Below, one piece after another: positions 1 to 7,687 of a stretch of DNA of 11,322 nucleotides. Location of the stretch: positions 1 to 11,322 of the forward strand of contig JAYMGJ010000546.1 of the NCBI GenBank assembly GCA_037178675.1. The letters are read 5' to 3'. Under the pieces are notes generated by a model, which worked only from the letters and a program-made list of their open reading frames with translations, had not been told where the DNA came from and made no database searches. A program made the translations under genes and the position numbers. Origin of the DNA: Scleroderma bovista (Eukaryota; Basidiomycota; Agaricomycetes; Boletales; Sclerodermataceae). Every line of letters begins with the position of its first letter. Position 1 is the stretch's first letter.

Positions 1-787
1 AGGGATCTAATACTACCACATCCTCAGGGTGATCGGCCTCAATTATGTCACCATTCTCGCCAAGTCAGGCTGACCTAGCCAACATATCCCGCACATTCGC
101 CAACATTGCTCTCTGGCACATTTCCGATCTCCACAGCCTGGCAGTGTCGAGCAATGTATTTGCATAATGAATGTAGGCCGCGATGATAGGGTGGTCAAGG
201 CCAGCATTGAGTGGGAGTAGGTCGGGCAAGTGCCTAGGAGGGACGGATGTAGTGACTTGCCTTGCAGAGGCCACTAGATGACAACTGATCAACTGATACT
301 ATGGATGAAGCCCAAGAGAGACTTACATGAAAGCACATCATTCATGAATGGATCCAAATCCTCATGCAATGCGTTAATCCTGTCCACCATTTCAAAATAA
401 TCCACTGGATGATTGTTAAATACACATAATTCCCGCAGTAATACTGACTTACCATCCTCTGCATGCATGTGTTCCTGGAATCGTGCATGCGATCCAGATG
501 CAGCCTCAGGAGATGATTCTGCCTCCATTGGGGAGGTGGGAATCAGCTGGCTTGATGCCGGTGTGAGTCAAAGTGTGGATTTGGGTCGGAGTAATAACCC
601 AAACACAACACCAACAAAGGACTATGAAAATGTGCGAGTGGTGGTTTACCTCCGCGGTGTCCAGAGAGGATGTGCTGAGGAGGGGGGAAGGGGATCTACA
701 CCAACAGGGTGATGCAGACGGTGATGCAGGATACTCCTGGGGTACAGGAGTAATAGAAGACAAAGGGGATAGGGGTCTGGACTCTTC
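1..787 (-). CDS. 3' block of an uncharacterised basidiomycete gene, three exons, in-frame TGA near the end
   Basis: I do not recognise a named domain. Three exons join in frame: 787-650, 546-327 and 273 to the window edge. The introns are 649-547 (GTAAAC...CCAG, 103 nt, the least certain) and 326-274 (GTAAGT...CTAG, 53 nt). The first exon is Ser/Pro-rich. The second and third read as a globular helical protein (motifs VDYFEMVDRINALHEDLDPF, PDLLPLNAGLDHP, AAYIHYANTLLDTARLW, VRDMLARSA). The acceptor at 790-788 (CTTTAG) is the best available upstream boundary because the frame meets TAG there. At 67-65 the frame meets TGA. Beyond it the same frame stays open to base 1 and reads LGENGDIIEADHPEDVVVLD, which looks like continuing coding sequence. 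The gene may therefore carry a nonsense mutation. It probably continues the 2223-1702 block, separated from it by an LTR-like insertion; that link is inference. Confidence 0.55.
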
Positions 788-1100
788 CTAAAGCCTAGGA
801 AGTGTCAAAGCGGGGATTGGGTAGACTGAGACTGAAACAGCGATACTACACCTAGAGATTGGTGCAGCAAAGGGGCAGGGATGCCTCTGATGTCCAGAGG
901 CGAGGAAGATTGACTGGTATGAAGCCTAGACTCCGCTTGAGCCTAGTATAAAGAATAGATCTTGAATAACTTGGATAAACTTGACAATATTGAGCCTTTA
1001 GACCTTCACTGAAGCCTACAAGGACTCAAAGACTGAAGGGATACTGATTGAGAGAGTCTGAGAGAGGGATAATTTTGTGCAATTGGGTCCTTTTTTTTCA

Positions 1101-1115
1101 CTGGGCTGAGCCCAG
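1101..1115. repeat. Perfect 7-bp inverted repeat with a 1-nt loop
   Basis: The sequence CTGGGCTGAGCCCAG is a perfect hairpin (CTGGGCT / G / AGCCCAG). It lies 4-25 nt downstream of the minus-strand TATTTAAA at 1126-1119, close to where transcription from that box would start. A regulatory or 5'-leader role is only a guess. Confidence 0.6.
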
Positions 1116-1118
1116 GTG

Positions 1119-1126
1119 TTTAAATA
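1119..1126 (-). promoter_or_regulatory. TATA-like box inside the LTR-like segment
   Basis: The minus strand reads TATTTAAA here. It sits about 60-140 nt downstream of the CCAAT-bearing 11-bp repeats and is followed by pyrimidine-rich sequence, as in many fungal promoters. It would drive transcription towards base 1, so it could also produce a transcript covering the 787-1 exons. Confidence 0.45.
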
Positions 1127-1184
1127 CATGGGGGGGCACAGCACTAAAGTACAAAAAGAGAAGGGAGTAAGCAGAATTTGTCAA

Positions 1185-1264
1185 GGATTGGTAAGGGATT
1201 GGTAAGAGCTTTGTAAGGGGTTTGTAAGCGATCAGTAAGCAAGGGATAAGCAGGAATGAGTAAG
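1185..1264. repeat. 11-bp tandem repeat, about seven units
   Basis: Plus-strand units are GGATTGGTAAG twice (1185-1206), then AGCTTTGTAAG, GGGTTTGTAAG, CGATCAGTAAG, CAAGGGATAAG and a 14-nt final unit to 1264. All end in TAAG. On the minus strand the two best units read CTTACCAATCC and contain CCAAT. The array precedes a TATA-like box on that strand, so it may act as an upstream activating array of the LTR-like promoter. Confidence 0.75.
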
Positions 1265-1409
1265 CATGAACGGATTTGCGTCGGAACTTGACAGGCAGAT
1301 AGACCACGTTCTAGGCTCTCTGATGGTATAGTCATGTGCCTGATAGCTTCAGAAACGACGGAGCTATTCAAAATATCGGAATGCTGGCACTGGGCGCCTA
1401 AAAATGACA

Positions 1410-1701
1410 TTTGGGCGCTAAAAATCATTTCTTCTCTTTCTCCTTCATTTCTCCTTCAATTCTTCAGCTTCTTTGATCATTCTGGTATGGGAGTTGGACT
1501 GCAGATGTGTGCATTCCTTTCTCATACCACAATTGATGTTATTCCTTCAGTTTCTTCTGCTTCTTGGCGGTTCTCGTGCGATAGATGACTGTCTGCATTG
1601 GCATTTGTCTCTCACATCAGGATAATCTTCTTGTGCGATAGATGGCTACAATGAGGGTCCGTCGTGCTTATCCTTCGCATAAGGATCATTCAATATAGGT
1701 G
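1410..1701. other. Non-coding stretch with a polypurine-like run and a 57-bp-spaced repeat
   Basis: No convincing gene is seen. Nearest the LTR-like segment, the minus strand has a purine-rich run (1475-1428). Farther up, a 20-bp sequence at 1571-1590 recurs at 1628-1647 with 18 of 20 bases identical. One short minus-strand frame ends RTAKKQKKLKE then stop, and could be the eroded C-terminus of a retroelement polyprotein, but it is too short to assign. Confidence 0.35.
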
Positions 1702-2223
1702 TTATCTTCCATGTTCACTGTACCAAACCTGTTTGGTGCATGACACCGGGGGTGGCATTGACGCCTGCGACTGAATGGTGAGGGTAGATGGCACATTGAA
1801 TGGACCTGCAGCGATTGGAGGAGATGGTGGCATCCAAGCCTGGGATCTAGTCGTGGGGGTTGCTGCACGCATCTCGTGTGCTGAGGGGCCAGGGAGGTTA
1901 ATCGGAGCTGATTGCGAGTGGGCCGGTAACTGATCGTTTGCTGCTGTTGCTTGTCTGTTGCTGTCCACAGACATTGCATCCTTGTTCCTCACAGACACAT
2001 TTGCGCTCGTTTCACCTGTGTGCATCCCATGGCATGGGGGAGAGGGTGGCATCCAGTCCATGCTTGATGGCAGGTGTTCGTCGACAATGGATGGAGGCGG
2101 GTGCCACACTGGCAGTGCAGGAATGGCTGATAACGATGTCATGCAGATCAGCTCAGAGGAGAGAAATTACTCACTCAATTTCCGCGGACTTGCGCTATCA
2201 AATCTGACAGACTTAGGTGGCAT
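1702..2223 (-). CDS. 5' block of an uncharacterised Pro/Ser-rich gene (MPPKSVRFDS start)
   Basis: Exon 1 is 2223-2175, starting at an ATG that reads MPPKSVRFDS. A 48-nt intron (2174-2127, GTGAGT...TATCAG, CTGAT branch motif) joins it in frame to exon 2, which is open from 2126 to a TAA at 1704-1702. The spliced product reads to about 157 residues. Exon 2 is Pro/Ser-rich and low in predicted structure. It contains an internal repeat: DWMPPSPP (around residue 40), AWMPPSPP (around 113) and ASMPPPVS (around 138). The C-terminal residues after the third repeat look unlike the rest, so the true exon may end near the GTGTCA at 1745 or the GTTTGG at 1729. I cannot assign a function. I infer that the gene continued into the exons at 787-1 before the LTR-like segment arrived. 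Confidence 0.6.
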
Positions 2224-2286
2224 AGCGGTAGCAAAGATGCAAGTTGACAAGATGGAATTGACGTGGAATGGAAATCACAATTGAAT

Positions 2287-2316
2287 GATTATATAATAAT
2301 GGTTTCCATATATAGT
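2287..2316 (-). promoter_or_regulatory. TATA region of the minus-strand gene starting at 2223
   Basis: On the minus strand there are two TATA-like boxes, CTATATATG (2316-2308) and TTATATAATC (2296-2287). They lie about 93 and 73 nt upstream of the ATG at 2223, a normal distance for a fungal core promoter. Which of them is used cannot be told from the sequence. Confidence 0.5.
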
Positions 2317-2344
2317 TCATCTATCTCACCACTGGAAAGATTGG

Positions 2345-3176
2345 CATAGTTGTGTAGTGCCGATAGTGGGCAAGTGCCGATGTTATACAAGTGCCGATTG
2401 TATTACGAATGTATGTCCTGCCGCTGGGGTGTGTGCCGACTGTCTACCGTATGCATGTGCCAATGGAATGCTGTGCTGATTACAGTATGTTACCCCTATC
2501 AATACCTAATGCCGCCATCCACGGCAATTATATATACTCTTGCTATTTATGTATATCAGTAACATCGAAGAATTACTCCAGAGGTAAATCTTGCATTTGC
2601 CAGCGAGAGATTGGGATAGTATGTACATAGTGCCAATAGTGTGCTGTGTCGATAGTGTGATGTGCCGATAGTATGTTGTGCCAATATTATGTTGCGCCGA
2701 TCCTATGTTGTGCCGATCCTATGTTGTGCCAATGTTATGTTGTGCCGCTCCTATGTTGTGCCGACGTTATGTTGCGCCGATCCTATGTTGTGCCGATCCT
2801 ATGTTGTGCCGATCCTATGTTGTGCCGTGCCGATAGTGTCTTGTGCCAATGGTTTGCAAGTGCCAATGTTATGCTGATGGTGTGTTCCAGCAGTGTGGAT
2901 GTAATGCTGCTGGTGGTTGTGCCGATTGTATGCCATATGTATGTGCCAATGCAGTGCCGAGTGGATGTTCGCCCTTGTATGTTCTGCCGATTATGTATGT
3001 TGTGCCAACAGTGGATTAAAGTATGTTGCTCCTTCCAATACTTGATGCCGCCATACACGGCAATTTTAGTTACATCTGCAGGACATATCTAGCCTCCTCT
3101 TGGTATTCATGTATATCAGTGATGTTGAAAAATTACTCCACAGGTAAATCTTGCATGTACCGGCGACATATTGGCA
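2345..3176. repeat. Duplicated 'array plus tail' block
   Basis: A block made of GTGCCGAT-type repeats followed by a non-repetitive tail occurs twice. Tail A is 2484-2615 and tail B is 3020-3176. Both hold AGTATGTT, TGCCGCCAT(C/A)CACGGCAA, ATGTATATCAGT, AATTACTCCA and GGTAAATCTTGCAT in the same order and spacing, apart from an insertion of about 25 nt in tail B. The leading arrays (2345-2483 and 2616-3019) differ in length. No gene is supported here. The open frames are by-products of a repeat unit that is not a multiple of three. Confidence 0.75.
2638..2867. repeat. Minisatellite, 16-bp unit, about 14 copies
   Basis: The consensus unit is CCTATGTTGTGCCGAT. Eleven consecutive 16-nt units run from 2638 to 2813. 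A 21-nt unit with a duplicated GTGCC follows (2814-2834), then a 16-nt unit (2835-2850) and a 17-nt unit (2851-2867). The three units at 2782-2829 are nearly identical, so the array has expanded or homogenised fairly recently. More degenerate copies extend to about 3019. Confidence 0.9.
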
Positions 3177-3290
3177 ATTTGTTCATGGCTGTGGTTGAGA
3201 CCATTACTGGCATGTCTCTGACAGAGTTCGCAGGCTGTGTCAATGATTCACAAGGACAACTCTACATCCATAAATATACTTTACAATGCA

Positions 3291-3307
3291 ATGTATATGG
3301 TATACAT
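3291..3307 (-). promoter_or_regulatory. Possible 3'-end signal of the 3358-5305 gene
   Basis: ATGTATA / TGG / TATACAT is a perfect 7-bp inverted repeat lying 51-67 nt downstream of the minus-strand stop codon. TATGTA- and TATATA-like elements are known efficiency signals for fungal 3'-end processing. Use here is inference. Confidence 0.3.
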
Positions 3308-3357
3308 GGAATAGGAATCGGAAATTGTACAAAAGATGTAGGTGTGATAAAAGAAAA

Positions 3358-5305
3358 TTAGTCTGTTTGCATTTGCACACCGGCATCGTGCCCGCCATCG
3401 GCATCGGAACTCCCAATCTCCATATCGGATGCCGGCATCCCAACATCTCCATCTTCCAGCAGGCTGACCTCAATTGCTGGAATATTGCCGGTCTCCATTG
3501 TTGTGGGCACTTCATCACAAATCGCTGTGTCAACAACACAATGTTGTGATCAGTAGCACATAGCTTGGTAATTGACAGACTTACCGTTTGGTGGGGCCCA
3601 GTCGGAGCTATCACCGGTTGGCTTGCTGGCACCCCTTTCATCAACCAAGCCTGGAGTTGCCACCTCAAGACTTGAGGCATTGTGGGTGCCGGTCGGCTCG
3701 TTTGAGCCATGCTGGGATGGATTGCCGGATGACGCCATTTCTTCCAGCATAGTGGTAGGTGCTAGTGCCAACGGGCTTGGCGGACTGGGGTGAGCGCACT
3801 GCAAGACCTCAGCACATGTTGAGTCAGATGCCGGCTCTGTTGGTGCGAATGCCAGCCGCAATGCCAGACGTTGAAGGTGGGATGGTGTTGGGAACATCTG
3901 TTCCCGCATCGCTTCAACCACCTGCCGTAAGCTGGCGACTTCTCCGAGCGCGACGACCAACCTGTCATTTGCTTCATCCACCTTTCGTTCCGTTTCGACC
4001 TGCTTTTCCCTCAAACGGACAACCTCCTCCTCAAGATCTTGTACATTGGAGGTATTTGTACTGTCTCCCGGTGTTGTGGGAGGGTTCGTGCCACTGCCGG
4101 TGGCTGTTGACGATGGACTTGCCATCCTTGATGTCTTCCCTAGCCATGCTGGAGTATTAATCAGTACCCCATCAAAAACTGCATGGAATATCGATAGAAA
4201 TGATATTAAATGGTTTGAATAATGAATGACTTACCTTGTTTCCTGGGCGGATTGGCCACTGCTGGTGCCGGGGTCTGACGTTGCCTTTTTGAACGCTGTG
4301 ATCTTCCTTGATTGAGTGTTGAGGGCACAGATGGTGAGCGCTGACATGGTGCCGGTTTCCTCGGTGCTTGTGAGTGCAACCTTGACCTCGCTCTGACTGC
4401 CGTCATCATGCTGCATGCAATCTTGCTGCAACAGCATTGCCAGCAAGCATGGCCTGGGTTCGCTGCACACCGTCAATCCCTCTGTACGCACTTGATGCAC
4501 CGATCCTTGTCATCCACCCACTCATAGCCTGCATCTGGTGTCTGCATGTCATGAACTTTTGGCCTTGGTTGCTTTGGCCGTGGTTGCGATGAGCCTTCTT
4601 CATCGTCACCGTCGCTGTCGATCATTGCGACCGATTGGGCATGCTTCCTCGGCTTGCGACTGCGACTGCAGCCCCTAGGTGCTTCATCATCCTCGATGGC
4701 ACCGCTTCCTTCTGGCACTGCTTGTGAGTCCTCAGTTTTGCTGGGCTCACCTACTTGGCCACAACTGCCTTGCACCTCCGTCTCCTTTACCCCCGATGGT
4801 CCTGCCACTGCATTGTTCCCCAACGGCTCTACTGCTCTCCTCTTTCCCTTGTCCACCTTCTTCTGCAGCTTGCCTAGTTGGAACCAGGGATGGTCCCGGA
4901 TATCGTGGTCGGTGGTGTTAACGATGTCTGGGAAGTGAGGCCACTTCCCTGTCAACAGGATCACCTCTGGCGCCTCCATAAACTGGTCGGCAGCAACAAT
5001 GATAGTCGGTATAATGAATCCTGCAGGTAAGTCCTGCAGGACATTCTCGACCCGACGCTATCATATCCTAATCAGTGAGTTGATTGATTGCAGATAAAAT
5101 TTCCATGCACCACCTGGGCCCAGATAGTTGACACTGCTTCCGACCATACACCCTTCTCCCATGTGCTTCTCAAGCCATCAATCCGGCCTTGAATTATTTC
5201 AGCGGCCTGGGCGACGACTTCTTCTGCAGTGAGGGACATAGCCATTGACACGTCCTCTTGAATGGATGAGGTGGAGACGAACTGAGAACCTTCTGAAGTT
5301 GCCAT
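3358..5305 (-). pseudogene. Four-exon gene: Zn2Cys6-like cysteine cluster, coiled coil and acidic tail, interrupted by an in-frame TGA
   Basis: The exons are 5305-5114, 5057-4235, 4178-3585 and 3524-3358. The introns are 5113-5058 (56 nt, CTGAT branch motif), 4234-4179 (GTAAGT...CAG, 56 nt) and 3584-3525 (GTAAGT...CAG, 60 nt, CTGAT). All joins keep frame, giving 592 codons from ATG (MATSEGSQ) to TAA. Visible parts are a helical N-terminus, a hydrophobic stretch (GFIIPTIIVAADQF, about residues 77-90), a basic KGKRR, and a disordered acidic region. Then comes a cluster C251-x2-C254-x6-C261-x7-C269-x2-C272-x6-C279, exactly the fungal Zn2Cys6 spacing. A basic Ser/Pro/Arg region, a coiled coil at about 387-433 (LEEEVVRLREKQ...) and an acidic C-terminus follow. 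Codon 259, between C254 and C261, is TGA (4475-4473). A CGA-to-TGA change would explain it. DNA binding is plausible, but classical family members carry the cluster near the N-terminus. A base error is the alternative to a true pseudogene. Confidence 0.7.
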
Positions 5306-5395
5306 ATAGACTGTAAGGATGTGGAAATGGTAAAGCAGTGGTTGAGGAGAGGAAGAACTGGGTCCGATTGCCGTGCGGCCTGGAGGATGTTCAAC

Positions 5396-5405
5396 ATATT
5401 ATATA
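5396..5405 (-). promoter_or_regulatory. TATA box of the 5305-3358 gene
   Basis: The minus strand reads TTATATAATA about 91-100 nt upstream of the ATG at 5305. The sequence between is purine/pyrimidine-biased, as in fungal 5' leaders. This is the only clear TATA in the upstream 300 bases. Confidence 0.5.
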
Positions 5406-5409
5406 AGCA

Positions 5410-5885
5410 TTTCACACCACAACATGTTTGCATTGTGGTTGCACACCAAAGTGGACTAAATCAAATATAGGTTAATAATTCAGCCACAAGTCCGACCAAT
5501 CATTGTCCTGACAATTTGGCTAATGAACCACACTGCTGCATTTCATATTGCATGGTGGCCGCATTTCTATTGCTTGTGATTGGCTGTCACAGTGCATTGT
5601 CCCATCACAATAACAAGGGATCTCGGATCAGCATTATGATTGGGCTTTGCAGTCACCTTATTTTGGAGTTTGTCTATCCCGTGGCATGTGATCTGACATG
5701 CTTGTGTTTAACAAGGAGCCTCAGTTATAGAAAGTGATTTCAAAGTGAGCAGCCTGCCAGCGCCGGCTCATCTAGCACTGCCATCTCTCAGGGAACAATC
5801 AATGTGGCATGTATTAACACAGCTGCAGCTTGAGAAAGGCATCAAGGCCGCATCTTGGTCATTGTGGTACGGCCATCATTAATTC
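5410..5885. other. Intergenic sequence with no supported gene
   Basis: Only short open frames are present, and the longest hydrophobic one lacks an ATG. CCAAT-type pentamers occur in both orientations (for example GACCAATCATTG near 5497 and GATTGGCTG near 5579), which could serve the divergent minus-strand promoter. Nothing else stands out. Confidence 0.4.
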
Positions 5886-6223
5886 ACTATCACTTACACT
5901 GTTGTCGGCACCCCCACCCATTCGGCACTTTGGTTTTTTACCACCCACCGCTCAACTACACACAAAATTGACTAGTACAAAATTTGTTTTATACCACTCG
6001 GATACTCTGATAGCTCGAAGGATCAATATATGTGCAGTAGTTGTTGAGATCACAAAAAATGCTGGGTTGAATGGCAGTCATGCTCATTTGTCACCCAAGT
6101 TGTCACAAGTGCCGAAGTGGAGTCACACCTCTCATCACGGAATCCGTGTGACACCGGTGACATATGGTGACATTCTGTGACTGCTGAATGGGTGGGGGTG
6201 CTGACAACGGTGTAAGTGATAGT
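5886..6223. mobile_element. MITE-like non-autonomous DNA transposon, 338 bp, with 41-bp terminal inverted repeats
   Basis: The left arm (5886-5926) begins ACTATCACTTACAC. The reverse complement of the right arm (6183-6223) matches it at 38 of 41 positions; all three differences are transitions. The 256-bp interior carries no coding frame of note. Next to the right arm are four GTGAC motifs spaced 9-10 nt apart (within 6147-6180), and GTCAC occurs twice near 6091-6107. Such subterminal repeats often bind transposase. I could not define a target-site duplication. ATCAT occurs 6 nt outside each arm, which may be chance. The superfamily is unassigned. Confidence 0.8.
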
Positions 6224-6540
6224 AATGCTATCATCACAGCACTTATGCGCACAGCCACCACAGCTTGGCTGCCGCAGGCCAGTATGTCAGTGGGAAATGC
6301 CAGTTTCCACAATACCGTGCTGACACTACCACACGGCACGGTCATTCCCATATTGCTGCACAAGCAAGCATGATGGCCACACGGCTATTACTATTACTGC
6401 AGCACATTTGTGATTCTCGGCAAGGTATTACGGCATCTGGTGATCGGTGCAAAGCCATTACCAGTATTTATGTTGTGCTGTTCTTGTAATGCCGCAATTC
6501 TATTATGCCGATGGTAGATTGCCGATGACATGTTGCCACT
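6224..6540. other. Intergenic sequence leading into the 17-bp array
   Basis: No gene is supported. From about 6470 onward the sequence holds scattered, degenerate ATGCCGAT / TTGCCGATG pieces that grade into the minisatellite starting at 6541. The rest shows nothing I can interpret. Confidence 0.4.
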
Positions 6541-6790
6541 GTTGTGTCCTGCCAACAGTGTGTTCTGCCAACAGTGGTGTTGTGCCGACAGCTGTGTTCT
6601 GCCGACAATTGTGTTCTGCCGACAGTTGTGTCCTGCCAACAATTTTGTTCTGCCGACAGATGTTCTGCCAACAATTGTGTTCTGCCGACAGCCATGTTCT
6701 GCCGACAGTTGTGTTCTGCCGACAGTTGTGTTCTGCTGACAGTTGTGTTCTGCTGCCGGTGTGTTCTGCCACCAATGTGTTCTGCCAATG
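6541..6790. repeat. Minisatellite, 17-bp unit, about 15 copies
   Basis: The consensus unit is GTTGTGTTCTGCCGACA. Fifteen units of 15-17 nt run without a break, most of them 17 nt. They alternate CCGACA and CCAACA ends and show TTCTG/TCCTG variants. The core TGTTNTGCCGA is shared with the 16-bp array at 2638-2867, so the two arrays are probably related. Long open frames on both strands here are artefacts of the repeat. Confidence 0.9.
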
Positions 6791-6958
6791 CCATGTAGTG
6801 CCGATTGTGTCGTGCCACACCCCGGCTTACCGCTACTTTAGAGAAGACCAGATGCCCGGCCCTACATTTATACAAGGGATATAGTTCCAAGGGCCTGCTG
6901 TGTATATTGGGAGGCCAAAGATTATGGCCAATCATACTGAAGGGGAAGCATATTGGCT

Positions 6959-7388
6959 GGCCTTCCCATCTAGCTAGGTGTCCCCAGATGGAGGGCTTGC
7001 TTAATGCTCTGGGACACCGCATTCATAGCCTGTCACTTTGAAGTGTACTGCAAGGCCCTCCCATATAGGTAGATAACACCTTTCTGAGGGCCCACCTAAT
7101 GCTATGGGACATTGTACCTATTGTTGCCATGTGCCCTGACTATATAGATGAAACTGGCTCCAGGGCCTACTCATAGTCATGGGACACCAATCCCATGGCT
7201 AGGTATTCTTAAAGGTACACCATGCATGCAGCCCATTGGAAAGCACGGGATGCTGTTTCTATGGCTGGCCCTGCAACAAGAAAGGGACACCAAAGGTACA
7301 GCCCAATGCAAAGCACAGGACACACTATCCCTCTGGCCCACTGACAGAAACAGGACACCAATACCACAGCCAAATTCAAAGCATGGGA
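6959..7388. repeat. Degenerate interspersed repeats with GGGACACC
   Basis: A 60-nt segment at 6959-7018 recurs at 7054-7113 (both start GGCCYTCCCAT and end TGGGACA). Its right half recurs a third time at 7161-7188. Overlapping this is a second family: GGGACACCAAAGGTACAGCC at 7284 onward, repeated in degenerate form at 7181-7251 and 7353-7388, each ending AAAGCA followed by (C/T)GGGA or CAGGA. No reading frame is maintained across the copies. Confidence 0.65.
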
Positions 7389-7456
7389 CACTGGTACAGA
7401 GGCCTTTCTATTGACTCCCGTCCACAGGTTAGCCGCATTGCGGCACTTACTACCGT

Positions 7457-7570
7457 CCTTTTGCCGAAATGCTGCGGCAGCCCCCCTGCAATCCTCGGCC
7501 TGAATGTAGCAGCTACCCTGCGGCATATAGTCCTCTGGCCGCATGCCGCGGCTCCCTTGCCGCATTAGGT
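7457..7570. repeat. GC-rich tandem repeat, three degenerate units of 36-39 bp
   Basis: The units are 7457-7492, 7493-7531 and 7532-7570. Each starts CCT, carries GGCC or GCC followed by ATG and GC(A/G)GCT-like sequence, and has TGCGGCA or TGCCGCA near its end. Units two and three are roughly two-thirds identical by eye. The block is clearly more GC-rich than its surroundings. Confidence 0.6.
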
Positions 7571-7615
7571 CCTATTGCCACAGGCCATATCCTGATCTAG
7601 TGTACTAGTGTGTCA

Positions 7616-7687
7616 GCCCACCAATATTACTTGGTGACAACCTCTCCATGAGCCACCAATATGGCACGGTGAAACACCTTACCATTT
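7616..7687. repeat. Two-copy 36-bp tandem repeat
   Basis: The units at 7616-7651 and 7652-7687 share CCACCAATAT, GGTGA and ACACCTT/ACAACCTCT-like segments in the same order. The copies are degenerate. The repeat lies just after the GC-rich array, in the gene-free upstream region of the kinase gene. Confidence 0.5.

Larger units (their letters stand above)
803..1409 (-). mobile_element. Probable LTR (solo or 3' LTR) of a Ty3/gypsy-like retrotransposon
   Basis: On the plus strand the segment starts TGTCA (803-807) and ends TGACA (1405-1409), the inverted 5-bp ends expected of an LTR. Read on the minus strand it has a promoter layout: six to seven 11-bp repeats of the CTTACCAATCC type (1264-1185), TATTTAAA (1126-1119), then a long CT-rich leader. 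Just upstream on the minus strand (1475-1428) is a purine-rich run like a polypurine tract, which favours a 3' LTR. The polypurine run directly abuts an alternative TGATTTTT start at 1427, so the outer edge may be 1427 rather than 1409. I see no 5-bp target duplication, no primer-binding site and no gag/pol reading frame. A cellular promoter is the alternative reading. Confidence 0.45.

Noticed and set aside
2673..3092. Plus-strand Cys/Val-rich open frame over the 16-bp array
   Set aside because: The 16-nt unit cycles through all three frames without stops, so the cysteine-rich peptide is a product of the repeat, not of selection.
3759..4160. 133-residue plus-strand open frame
   Set aside because: It is antisense to the coiled-coil exon of the minus-strand gene, whose splice joins and protein features are far stronger.
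5516..5737. Hydrophobic 73-residue plus-strand open frame
   Set aside because: It has no ATG start, no splice partners and no recognisable motif. Likely chance.
5830..6180. 116-residue plus-strand open frame inside the MITE-like element
   Set aside because: It crosses the left inverted repeat and has no motif. Non-autonomous elements of this size do not encode proteins.
6541..6790. CRISPR-like array
   Set aside because: Units are 15-17 bp and directly adjacent, with no unique spacers and no cas genes. The genome is eukaryotic. It is a minisatellite.
6447..7022. Long open frames on both strands over the 17-bp array, including a 184-residue minus-strand frame
   Set aside because: They are caused by a stop-poor repeat unit and are open on both strands at once. 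The peptides simply restate the array in different frames.
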